Shown here: positions 16,785 to 28,300 of the stretch, in pieces
Position numbering within the stretch: position 1 is the first letter of the stretch
Layout: every line of letters starts with the position of its first letter
Assembly: GCF_000829695.1 (NCBI RefSeq)
Contig: NZ_BBNN01000034.1
Span: 1-64,000, forward strand
Direction: 5' to 3'
DNA from: Streptomyces sp. NBRC 110035
GTDB lineage: Bacteria > Actinomycetota > Actinomycetes > Streptomycetales > Streptomycetaceae
Length of the DNA stretch: 64,000 nt
The notes under the pieces: model-generated
Database searches by the model: none
What the model was told of the DNA's origin: nothing
Seen by the model: only the letters and a program-made list of their open reading frames with translations
Program-made: the position numbers and the translations under genes

Positions 16785-18000
16785 ATGACATCAGCGGTCG
16801 CGGACGACACCACGGACCAGATCGTGTTCGGCGGGGCCGACTCCCACGCCGACACCGTCCACGTCGCGGTCATCAGCGACAACGGCGGCCGTCTCGCCGA
16901 CGCCGAGTTCGCCACCACCGCCGCCGGATACGCGGCGGCCCTGGCTTTCCTGACCGCACACGGACGCGTCAGCGCGATCGGGGTGGAAGGCACCTCCTCC
17001 TACGGGGCGGGTTTCACCCGGACCGCTCGCACCCACGGACACCAGGTCGTCGAGGTCAACCGCCCCGACAGGGCCGAACGCCGCCGCACCGGCAAGTCCG
17101 ACCCGATCGACGCCTACGCCGCCGCCCGCGCCGCCCTGTCCGGACGAGCCGACAGCGCTCCCAAGGACGACACGGTCCTTGGGATACGCGCCCTGCACAA
17201 CGCCGCCCGCTCGGCGGTCAAGGCCCGCACCGCCGCGCTCAATCAGATCGGTCACGTCCTCATCACCGCCCCGGAGGCCGTCCGCGCGAAATACGGGCAG
17301 CTCAAGGGCACCGACCGGACCGAGGCCCTGGCCCGGCTGCGGCCGGCCGGCGACGCTCTTCACGTCGCGGTCCTCACCGCGCTGAGGAGTCTGGCCCGCC
17401 GCGTCAAAGAGCTCACCGCCGAGCACGAGGCGCTGACGAGGGCCCTGGATACCGAGGTCACCGCACACACCCCGGGCCTGCGGGCGGCCTACGGTGTCGG
17501 ACCCGACACCGCCGCGCAGCTGCTGGTCACCGCGGGCGGCAATCCCGAACGGATGCGGAGCGAAGCGTCCTTCGCGGCCCTTTGCGGAGCCGCCCCGGTC
17601 CCCGCCTCCAGCGGCCGCACGAACCGTCATCGCCTGTCCCGGGGCGGCGACCGGGCGGCCAACGCCGCCCTCTACCGCATCGCCCTGGTCCGCATGTCCA
17701 GCGATCCCCGCACCCGCGACTATGTGGCACGGCAGACCGCCGCCGGCCGAACCAAGAAAGGAGATCATCCGGCTGCTGAAACGGGCCATCGCCCGGGAGG
17801 TGTTCCGCTGCCTGACCACCACGGTCACCAGCCCCGACACAGCCGACCTGCGGCCCCTGCGACAGTCGAAGAACATCACCCTCACCGCAGCGGCCTGCCA
17901 CTTCGGAGTCTGGCCCGCCACGATCTCCACCCTCGAACGCGGAATCCGCCGAGACGACGACCTCGCCAACACCTACCGCGACTGGCTCACCGCCGCTTGA
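16785..18000 (+). pseudogene. IS110-family transposase, frameshifted
   Basis: The N-terminal DEDD/RuvC-like domain is readable from ATG 16785 (FGGADSHADTVHVAVI, VEGTSSYGAGF, KSDPIDAYAAARA). The Transposase_20 domain with its likely catalytic serine follows (LCGAAPVPASSGRTNRHRLSRGGDRAANAALYRIAL). At about 17757 the expected RTKKEIIRLLKRAIAREVFR is split by one extra base: the first frame reads on into nonsense to 18563, while the rest lies in the +1 frame and ends at 18000. The C-terminus has an unusual helix-turn-helix-like tail (LRQSKNITLTAAACHFGV...STLERGIRRDDDLANTYRDWL). A full product would be about 405 residues. The copy is probably inactive unless it uses +1 frameshifting. Confidence 0.85.
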
Positions 18001-18127
18001 CAGCAATAGGAGCATCAACGGCCGGGGCGGCGGACCGGACGGCGGGCGGTGACCTGTCCGGCGCAGACGGGCCGGGCGCAGGCACCGGCGGGAACCGCGG
18101 GACAGGACTTCGCGGAACAGGTTCCAG

Positions 18128-18173
18128 CCCGGCCTCCGCCCCGGCCCGGGGGCGGGCCGGGGCGGAGGCCGGG
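18128..18173. terminator. Strong hairpin, likely terminator
   Basis: A perfect 20-bp inverted repeat (18128-18147 with 18154-18173) with a 6-base loop sits in the ~300-bp gap between the IS110 element and the 3' end of the GNAT gene. It would terminate the minus-strand acetyltransferase transcript and also block read-through from the insertion sequence. The rest of the gap (18021-18307) is GC-rich with no gene that I can support. Confidence 0.7.
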
Positions 18174-18307
18174 AGCAACGCCGCAAGGGACCGGAAGCCG
18201 GTGGGGGAAGGGCCTCGCCCGGACCCGGACGCGTCGCCCGGTGCGTACGGGGCCGGTGCGGGGGGCCGGTGCGGCGGGCCGGAGGGGGTCCCGGGTCCGG
18301 CGGGCCG

Positions 18308-18877
18308 TCACTCCACGGCGGGCAGGTACGGGGCCGTCGCCGTGAGGCCCAGGTCGGACGGGAGCAGGGAGCCGATCCAGGAGTCGCGCAGCACCCCCCT
18401 GTTGTTGAGCCCGGAGCGCAGGGTCCCCTCGACGACGAAGCCCGCCCGTTCCGCCACCGCGCGGGAGGCCCGGTTGCCGACCTCGGCGCGCCATTCCACG
18501 CGGTCGACGGACATCTTCGTGAAGGCCCACCGCGAAACGGCGACCACTCCCTCGGCGACGTAGCCGTGGCCGCGGTGCTCCTTGACACCCCAGTAGCCGA
18601 TCTCCCCCATCCCCGGGGACTGCATGGTGAGGCCGAGCATGCCGGTGAGTTCCCCGGAGGGGAGGAAGGCGCCGAAGGTGAACATCGAACCGCTCGCCCA
18701 GCCGTTCGGGATCATCTCCTCCGTGAAGCCCCTCGCGTGCTCGGGGAGGTACGGGGAGGGAACCGTGGTCCAGCGCTGGATGTCGGCGTCCTGGCAGGCG
18801 GCGTACACGGCGTCGGTGTCCTGCGGGCCGACCGTGCGCAGCAGGAGACGGTCCGTGGTGAGGGTGACGGGGTCCAT
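18308..18877 (-). CDS. GNAT-family N-acetyltransferase
   Basis: A 189-residue RimJ/RimL-type GNAT acetyltransferase. The N-terminus LTTDRLLLRTVGPQDTDAVYAACQDADIQRW is typical of the Acetyltransf_3 group. The acetyl-CoA binding loop is EIGYWGVKEHRGHGYVAEGVVAVSRWAF, and VGNRASRAVAERAGFVVEGTLR is the conserved C-terminal part. The substrate is unknown; relatives acetylate N-terminal alanines of ribosomal proteins or small molecules. The start at MDPVTLTTDRL is chosen by family alignment, as upstream in-frame codons are poorly conserved in type. Confidence 0.88.
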   Translation of the reverse strand: MDPVTLTTDRLLLRTVGPQDTDAVYAACQDADIQRWTTVPSPYLPEHARGFTEEMIPNGWASGSMFTFGAFLPSGELTGMLGLTMQSPGMGEIGYWGVKEHRGHGYVAEGVVAVSRWAFTKMSVDRVEWRAEVGNRASRAVAERAGFVVEGTLRSGLNNRGVLRDSWIGSLLPSDLGLTATAPYLPAVE

Positions 18878-19154
18878 CGGCCGATTCTGCTCACGGAGGG
18901 GCGGGCGGCGCCAACCGTTTGCCGTACGTGAGGAAATGATCACCCTTCGCTCCATTCGACGGGCGGAGCGGCACCATCCGCAGCGGCCGGACGTTGTCCC
19001 TGTGAAGCAGCCGTGCAACAGATATGACGCTGCGCGCGGCCACCGTCACGGCAGGCCTCCCGACGTGGTGGGGTCCTCGCATACGATGGCCGTTGCTCAG
19101 CAGTGAAACGGAAACCGACCGTCCCAGGCCCGACCGGCAAGGAGACCACCCCCC

Positions 19155-21992
<2,838 letters not shown>

Positions 21993-22042
21993 CCGCTGCT
22001 CCACCGGGAGGCGTGAGCTGCCGGTGGAGGGACGGGCCGAGG

Positions 22043-22079
22043 CCGAGGGCCGGGCACCCCAGGGGTGCCCGGCCCTCGG
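22043..22079. terminator. Bidirectional terminator between secA and Rv3235-like gene
   Basis: A perfect 18-bp inverted repeat (22043-22060 with 22062-22079) with almost no loop lies between two convergent genes. It probably ends transcription in both directions. Confidence 0.8.
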
Positions 22080-22112
22080 GCGTCTACGGTGCCCGAGGGG
22101 GATGCCCGGGGC

Positions 22113-22898
22113 TCAGTGGCCGTGCGGGCGGGGCGGGCGGGGGCCGCCCAGCTCCACGGCGGTGCAGCGCCAGCGCAGGTCGCTGCCCTGTTCGAGGCGG
22201 AAGGCCATGGCCCGCAGCCTGTCCCCCGCACCGATCCGGGCGAACACCTCGAGAGCACCCTCGCGGGGGACGTAGTAGCCGATGTCGCGCACGACCGGCC
22301 GGGTACCGCGGGTGCGCAGTGGACCGCGCTCGGCGAGGTCCGCCAGCTCGTCGTAGGCGCGGCCCGCGGTGTGCCGGAGCATGGAGTGGACGGGCCGCTG
22401 ACCGCTCAGGACGGCGAGCAGCAGTTCGGCGAAGTGGTCGGTGGGGCGGGGCTGCGGGACGGGCCGTCGGGGGGTCTGGACGGGCACCCGGGGGGCGGCG
22501 GGAGCCGGCTCCCGCGCAGGGACGGCGGCCGGTCGGGGGGCGTCGGTGAGGTACGGCGGCCGGCGCGTGGCGGGACGCGGAGCGCGGGCGGGGACGGCCC
22601 TCGCAGCGCGCACGGACGCTTCCTGCGCGGGGTCCGCGGGCAGCGGCAGTGGCAGGCGACGAGGGCGTCCGGGCGTCGCCGGGGCTGTCGTGGCGAAGGA
22701 CGGCGGGCGGTTGTCGGCGGGGCGGGTGGAAGCGGTGCGGGGCGGGGGAGAGGGACGGTCCTCGCCGTGCGGCGGGGCGGGGGCGGCGCCTCCTGCGGGG
22801 ATGCGCGGCGGGGTGGTGCCGGTCGGGCGGCGCGTGTCGCGGCGGCCGGGAGGACGCGTGCCGGTGCGGCGCTGTGCCCTGGTCATGACCTTGTTCAT
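22113..22898 (-). CDS. Rv3235-family protein
   Basis: A 261-residue protein with a long Pro/Arg/Ala-rich, disordered N-terminal half. The compact C-terminal domain is of the Rv3235 family (HFAELLLAVLSGQRPVHSMLRHTAGRAYDEL, then VVRDIGYYVPREGALEVFARIGAGDRLRAMAFRLEQ...RWRCTAVELG). The gene is conserved beside secA in actinobacteria, but its function is unknown. The wholly basic N-terminus suggests nucleic-acid or membrane-surface contact, which is an inference only. An alternative start is the ATG four codons later. Confidence 0.82.
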   Translation of the reverse strand: MNKVMTRAQRRTGTRPPGRRDTRRPTGTTPPRIPAGGAAPAPPHGEDRPSPPPRTASTRPADNRPPSFATTAPATPGRPRRLPLPLPADPAQEASVRAARAVPARAPRPATRRPPYLTDAPRPAAVPAREPAPAAPRVPVQTPRRPVPQPRPTDHFAELLLAVLSGQRPVHSMLRHTAGRAYDELADLAERGPLRTRGTRPVVRDIGYYVPREGALEVFARIGAGDRLRAMAFRLEQGSDLRWRCTAVELGGPRPPRPHGH

Positions 22899-23258
22899 GG
22901 GACCCCGTTCAACGGGCCGGGCGGCGCCGCCGGCCGGGGGACCGGGGCGATACCAGGCAGTAACTTCGTGGTGGGGATCTTCTACGGGGCGACGCGGGGC
23001 GGCGGCAAGGAACCGTGAACCGTGTCGGGGCGGCCGGAGGGTTCACTTATCCGAGTGAACGACAGCCGGTCGGCCCCGCACGGGAGCGGGCGGACCGGGT
23101 GAATTCCGGGCCCGGAGTGGACGCCGCCGAGGGGGTGGGCAGCAACCCGATGGGGGACGCCCGCACGTATCCTGAAGGCCCACCTGGCCGGATGCGGCCG
23201 CCCCTCCCGGAGGTGTCCCGCGATCCCCGGCGGGCCCCCGACCACGAAAGCGGCCGAC
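22899..23258. other. Divergent intergenic region with palindrome
   Basis: A 360-bp gap between the divergent Rv3235-like and DUF6912-like genes, with no gene I can support. It holds the inverted repeat described separately at 23041-23060. A TATCCT -10-like box at 23168-23173 could serve the downstream plus-strand gene. Confidence 0.6.
23041..23060. promoter_or_regulatory. Perfect inverted repeat, candidate operator
   Basis: GTTCACT and AGTGAAC form a perfect 7-bp inverted repeat around a 6-base spacer, between two divergent genes. The size and spacing fit a dimeric repressor site, but no cognate regulator is adjacent. Confidence 0.45.
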
Positions 23259-23756
23259 ATGCGCGTCTACGTCCCCCTGACCCTCTCCGGTCTCGCCGAG
23301 GCGTACCGGACGGGAGAGCTGGGCGCGGGGCCGTTGCCCGCCTACGGCGTGACGCCCGCGCTGCGCGAGTGGTACCGCTCCGAGGACATCGAGGAACTGG
23401 AGTACGCGGCGCTGGGCCGTGCCGCGCTGGCCTCGCTGCGGCTGCTGGCGGCGGACGCCGGAGCCCCGCGACGCCGGGTCGTGGTCGCCGTGGACGTACC
23501 CGACCGGGCGGCCTCGGCCGATCCCGCCGGCCCCGGTGAGCTGCGGGTCGACGGTCCCGTACGGCTGGACCGGGCGGCGGCGGTGCACGTGGACGCGGCG
23601 GACGCGGAGTCGGACGTGACGTCGGCCGCGCAGGCCCTGCCCGCGGCCGACGCCGGGGACGCCGACGCGCAGTCCGCCGTGGACGGGGCGGAGGACCACG
23701 AACTGCTGTGGTATGCCACCCAGGAGATCCCGAACCTGGTGGGACCGACGGCCTAG
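23259..23756 (+). CDS. DUF6912-like conserved protein
   Basis: A 165-residue protein beginning MRVYVPLTLSGLAEAYRTGEL, as in a conserved actinobacterial family (DUF6912) usually found near secA. There is no signal peptide or membrane helix. The middle has a strand-rich RRVVVAVDVPDRAAS segment, and the C-terminus is acidic and ends DHELLWYATQEIPNLV, which is the most conserved part. The function is unknown. The ATG start matches the family N-terminus. Confidence 0.8.
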   Translation: MRVYVPLTLSGLAEAYRTGELGAGPLPAYGVTPALREWYRSEDIEELEYAALGRAALASLRLLAADAGAPRRRVVVAVDVPDRAASADPAGPGELRVDGPVRLDRAAAVHVDAADAESDVTSAAQALPAADAGDADAQSAVDGAEDHELLWYATQEIPNLVGPTA

Positions 23757-23867
23757 CCGCGACACCGAGGGGCGCGACGGTGTCCTCGTGTCGGCGTCGG
23801 CCGGGCGGGACACGGGGTTCGTCGTCGTGCTCGTGATCGTCGGATACGGCGCCGGCCTGCTGTTCTC

Positions 23868-24097
23868 CCCGATGATGCTCCTACCGGTCGTCAAGCGGTC
23901 TGGAGCCGGTCGCGGTGGTTGTCGGCGAGGTCGTCGCGGCGGACGCCGCGTTCGAGGGGGGAGAGATCTTCGAGGGGGGAGACCACGGCGGGCCGGACTC
24001 CGAAGCGGCGGGCTGCGGTGGTGAGGGTGGTGTTCTTCGACTGCCGCAGTGGCCGGAGGCCGGCCGATGCGGGGGACGGTGACCGTGGTGGTCAGTG
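23868..24097 (-). mobile_element. Decayed IS110 transposase tail
   Basis: On the minus strand this reads LRQSKNTTLTTAARRFGVRP...LERGVRRDDLADNHRDRLQTA, ending in TGA at 23891. This is a diverged copy of the C-terminal tail of the IS110 transposase at 17811-18000. Similarity starts at CTGACCACCACGGTCACC and continues past the stop into TAGGAGCATCA. No other transposase part remains. A 14-bp sequence (TTCGAGGGGGGAGA) is tandemly repeated inside it at 23951 and 23969, adding six codons. It sits immediately upstream of the HAD gene start and so may supply its promoter DNA. Confidence 0.75.
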
Positions 24098-24117
24098 GTG
24101 GCGGGTACTTTTTCTGC

Positions 24118-24783
24118 ATGGGGACGCACAGGGACGCGCACATCGTCTGGGACTGGAACGGCACGCTGTTCCACGACGTCGACGCGGTCATCGGGGCGAC
24201 GAACGCGGCCTTCGCCGAGCTGGGTCTGGAGTCGCTGACGCTGGAGCGGTACCGGGAGCTGTACTGCGTGCCGGTGCCGAAGTTCTACGAGCGGCTGATG
24301 GGGCGGCTGCCCACCGGGGCCGAGTGGGAGCTGATGGACGCGACCTTCCACCGGTACTACACCGAACACCGGGTGCGGTGCGCGCTCACCGAGGGCGCGG
24401 CGGAGCTGCTGGCCGGATGGACGTCGGCGGGGCGCAGCCAGTCGATCCTCAGCATGTACGGGCACGAGGACCTGGTGCCCCTGGTCCGGGGCTTCGGCAT
24501 CGAGCCGCACTTCCTGCGCGTCGACGGGCGGACCGGGCCGTCCGGCGGCGGCAAGGCGGAGCACATGGTGCGGCACCTCGGCGCGCTGACCGGCGTGGCC
24601 CCGGAGCGCACGGTGGTGATCGGCGATGCCGCCGACGACGCGCTGGCCGCGCGGCACGTGGGGGCGTCGGCCGTGCTCTACACCGGCGGCTCGCACAGCA
24701 GGGCGAGCCTCGAGGCGGTGGGGGTGCCGGTGGTGGACACGCTGGCGGAGGCCGTGGAGGAAGCGCGACGCCTGGCGGGCTGA
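24118..24783 (+). CDS. HAD-family hydrolase
   Basis: A 221-residue HAD-superfamily phosphatase. Motif I is VWDWNGTLFHD, with both catalytic aspartates replaced in spacing as DWNGT (nucleophile Asp, then the usual D+2 position is Asn). A cap domain follows, and motifs III/IV are GGGKAEHMVRHL and VVIGDAADDALAARHVG. The Asn at D+2 is unusual for a phosphatase, where Asp acts as general acid, and may mean altered chemistry. ATG 24118 is preferred over upstream codons because those lie in decayed IS DNA. The substrate is unknown. Confidence 0.85.
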   Translation: MGTHRDAHIVWDWNGTLFHDVDAVIGATNAAFAELGLESLTLERYRELYCVPVPKFYERLMGRLPTGAEWELMDATFHRYYTEHRVRCALTEGAAELLAGWTSAGRSQSILSMYGHEDLVPLVRGFGIEPHFLRVDGRTGPSGGGKAEHMVRHLGALTGVAPERTVVIGDAADDALAARHVGASAVLYTGGSHSRASLEAVGVPVVDTLAEAVEEARRLAG

Positions 24784-25288
24784 GCCGGGTGCCGGGCGCC
24801 ACGGCGAAGGGCTGACGGCGGGGGGAACGGACGACGGAGAACCCGGTGGCACCGGGGCGCACTGTGCAGAACGTCAAAGTTCCACCCCATGTTTTGTACA
24901 CATACGGCTCATGACGGGCCCCCCGCGGGGGGCGATAGCCTGGGTGGCGTGATCAGCGCGATAGCTCGCGGGGGCCTCGTCGTCCCTGCTGTGCGCCCGG
25001 CGAGCACGGACGACATCCGTGGCCGGGTGACGCTCGCTGGTCCTCGCGGGCGGGACGGGACCCGGAGGGTCCCCGGGACGCGCCGCATCCCCCGGGTCCA
25101 CACGTCGCGGAGAGCGATGTCACACCCGTCGGGCGCGTCGAAACGGGCAGAGAAGCCCCCGCTCGTCTCATCCTGCGGCATAGCGTCGGTACGGAGCGGA
25201 CACCCCGCCACGTACTACCGCACCGCGGGCGCAGAGACCGTACTTCCTTCTACGTCACGCAACGGCGCGCGACAGGAGCCAGAGGACA
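24784..25288. other. Region upstream of the glutamate dehydrogenase
   Basis: A 505-bp stretch between the HAD and glutamate dehydrogenase genes. It contains the possible small reading frame at 24949 (listed separately) and a GGGCCCCCCGCGGGGGGC hairpin at about 24917-24933. The first part (24880-24915) is AT-rich for this genome and could hold a promoter. Confidence 0.5.
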
Positions 25289-25350
25289 ATGCAGACCAAG
25301 CTGGACGAAGCAAAGGCCGAGCTGCTCGAAAAGGCTGCCCGGGTAGCTGA
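24949..25350 (+). CDS. Possible small protein ahead of NAD-GDH (uncertain)
   Basis: A 133-codon frame starting with GTG (VISAIARGGLVVPAVRPASTDDIRG...). A GATAGCCT box 6 bases upstream would suit a leaderless transcript. The first ~45 codons keep Streptomyces-like third-position GC; after that the sequence is Arg/Ser-rich and less convincing, and the frame overlaps the first 20 codons of the dehydrogenase gene. I do not recognise a domain. It may be a genuine upstream small protein or simply a chance open frame. Confidence 0.3.
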   Translation: MISAIARGGLVVPAVRPASTDDIRGRVTLAGPRGRDGTRRVPGTRRIPRVHTSRRAMSHPSGASKRAEKPPLVSSCGIASVRSGHPATYYRTAGAETVLPSTSRNGARQEPEDNADQAGRSKGRAARKGCPGS

Positions 25351-28300
25351 GAACAGCCCGGCCGGGGGGAAACTGCCGACCGGGACGACGGACAAGGGCA
25401 TGCCCGACCGGGACACCGTGCTCGCGTTCCTCCAGCGCTACTACCTGCACACCGCCCCGGAGGACCTTGTCGGCCGCGACCCGGTCGACATCTTCGGAGC
25501 AGCCGTCTCCCACTTCCGGCTGGCCGAGAACCGCCCCCAGGGCACGGCCAGTGTCCGGGTCCACACCCCGACCGTCGAGGAGAACGGCTGGACGTGCAGC
25601 CACTCCGTCGTCGAGGTGGTCACCGACGACATGCCCTTCCTCGTGGACTCCGTCACCAACGAGCTGACCCGGCAGGGCCGCGGCATCCACGTCGTCATCC
25701 ACCCGCAGGTGGTGGTGCGCCGCGACCTCACCGGCAAGCTGATCGAGGTGCGCGCCGAACCCGCCGGGGGGGAGCTGCCGCACGACGCCCACGTCGAGTC
25801 CTGGATCCACGTCGAGACCGACCGTGAGAGCGACCGCGGGGACCTCAAGCAGATCACCGTCGACCTGCTGCGCGTCCTGTCCGACGTCCGCGAGGCCGTC
25901 GAGGACTGGGGCAAGATGCGGCAGGCGGCGACCCTGCTGGCCGACGGCCTGCCCGACGAACCCGTCCCCGCCGACGTGCCGGGCGGGCAGGTCGAGGAGG
26001 CCCGGGAGCTGCTGCGCTGGCTCGCCGACGACCACTTCACCTTCCTCGGCTACCGCGAGTACCAGCTGCGCGACGACGACTCGCTGGCCGCCGTCCCCGG
26101 CACCGGCCTCGGCATACTGCGCTCCGACCCGCACCACCTCACCGACGACGGCCACCCGGTCAGCCCGTCCTTCGAGCGGCTGCCCGCCGACGCCCGCGCC
26201 AAGGCGCGCGAGCACAAGCTGCTCGTCCTGACCAAGGCCAACAGCCGGGCCACCGTGCACCGGCCGTCCTATCTGGACTACATCGGCGTCAAGAAGTTCG
26301 ACGCGGACGGCAATGTCGTCGGCGAGCGCCGCTTCCTCGGCCTGTTCTCCTCCGCCGCCTACACCGAGTCCGTCCGCCGGGTCCCGGTGATCCGCCGCAA
26401 GGTCGAGGAGGTCCTCGAGCGCGCCGGCTTCTCGCCGCACAGCCACGACGGGCGCGACCTGCTGCAGATCCTGGAGACCTACCCGCGCGACGAGCTCTTC
26501 CAGACCCCGGCCGACGAGCTCCGGGCCATCGCCACCTCGGTGCTCTACCTCCAGGAGCGCCGCCGTCTCAGGCTCTACCTGCGCCAGGACGAGTACGGGC
26601 GCTACTACTCCGCCCTCGTCTACCTCCCGCGCGACCGCTACACCACCGGTGTGCGGCTGAGGATCATCGACATCCTCAAGGAGGAACTCGGCGGCATCAG
26701 CGTCGACTTCACCGCCTGGAACACCGAGTCGATCCTCTCCCGGCTGCACTTCGTGGTCCGCGTCCCGCAGGGCACCGAGCTGCCGCAGCTCTCCGAGCAC
26801 GACCGCGAGCGCATCGAGGCCCGGCTCGTCGAGGCCGCCCGCTCCTGGGCCGACGGCTTCGGCGAGGCCCTCACCGCCGAACTGGGCGAGGAGCGCGCCG
26901 CCGAACTGCTGCGCCGCTACTCGGGCGCCTTCGCCGAGGGCTACAAGGCCGACCACACGCCGCGCGGCGCCGTCGCCGACCTGGTCCGCCTCGAACAGCT
27001 CGACGACGAGAAGAACTTCGAGCTCAGCCTGTACGAGCCGGTGGGCGCGGCCCCCGAGGAGCGCCGCTTCAAGATCTACCGCAAGGGTGAGGCCGTCTCC
27101 CTCTCCGCCGTGCTGCCCGTGCTCCAGCGGCTCGGCGTCGAGGTCGTCGACGAGCGGCCCTACGAACTGCGCTGCTCCGACCGCAGCGTGGCCTGGATCT
27201 ACGACTTCGGGCTGCGGCTGCCCAAGGCCCCCGGCGGCGCCGACTACCTCGGCGACGACGCCCGTGAGCGGTTCCAGGACGCCTTCGCGGCGACCTGGAC
27301 CGGCAAGGCGGAGAACGACGGCTTCAACACCCTCGTGCTGAGCGCCGGACTGACCTGGCGTCAGGCGACGGTGCTGCGCGCGTACGCCAAGTACCTGCGC
27401 CAGGCGGGCTCCACCTTCAGCCAGGACTACATGGAGGACACCCTCCGCAACAACGTCCACACCACCCGGCTGCTCGTCTCCCTGTTCGAGGCGCGGATGG
27501 CGCCGGAGCGGCAGGGCGCCGGGTTCGAGCTGGTGGACGCGCTGCTGGAGGAGCTCGACGCCGCCCTCGACCAGGTCGCCTCGCTCGACGAGGACCGCAT
27601 CCTGCGCTCCTTCCTCACGGTGATCAAGGCGACGCTGCGCACCAACTTCTTCCAGGAGACGAGCGGCGGCCGCCCGCACGACTACGTCTCCATGAAGTTC
27701 GACCCGCAGGCCATGCCCGACCTGCCGGCGCCGCGTCCGGCGTTCGAGATCTGGGTGTACTCGCCGCGGGTGGAGGGCGTGCACCTGCGGTTCGGCAAGG
27801 TCGCGCGCGGCGGCCTGCGCTGGTCGGACCGCCGGGAGGACTTCCGCACCGAGATCCTGGGCCTGGTCAAGGCGCAGATGGTGAAGAACACCGTCATCGT
27901 GCCGGTCGGCGCCAAGGGCGGCTTCGTCGCCAAGCAGCTGCCGGACCCGTCCGTGGACCGCGACGCCTGGATGGCCGAGGGCGTCGCCGCGTACAGGACG
28001 TTCATCTCGGCGCTGCTCGACATCACCGACAACATGGTGGCCGGCGCGGTCGTGCCCCCGGCGGACGTCGTCCGGCACGACGGGGACGACCCCTATCTCG
28101 TCGTCGCGGCCGACAAGGGCACCGCCAGGTTCTCGGACACCGCCAACGAGGTCGCCGAGGCCTACGACTTCTGGCTCGGCGACGCCTTCGCCTCCGGCGG
28201 CAGCGCCGGATACGACCACAAGGGCATGGGCATCACGGCCCGCGGCGCCTGGGAGTCCGTCAAGCGGCACTTCCGGGAGCTGGGCGTGGACACCCAGAGC

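Larger units (their letters stand above)
16640..18020 (+). mobile_element. IS110-family insertion sequence (frameshifted)
   Basis: An IS110-type element built around the transposase at 16785-18000. IS110 elements lack terminal inverted repeats, so ends can only be estimated. The right end is placed near 18020 because a second, decayed copy of this element's tail at 23868-24097 stays similar past the stop codon through TAGGAGCATCA. The left end is a guess: the 5' non-coding part includes a stable hairpin (16644-16693) and must start after the YcaQ gene start at 16539. No target-site duplication is expected for this family. Confidence 0.7.

Noticed and set aside
17760-18563. In-frame extension of the IS110 transposase to 592 residues
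   Set aside because: The extension is Pro/Arg-rich nonsense beyond the frameshift. The true C-terminus is found in the +1 frame and ends at 18000.
24917-24933. CCCCCC-containing hairpin as a 6C RNA
   Set aside because: The C-run is in a stem, not in the two conserved loops of 6C RNAs, and no second hairpin is nearby.
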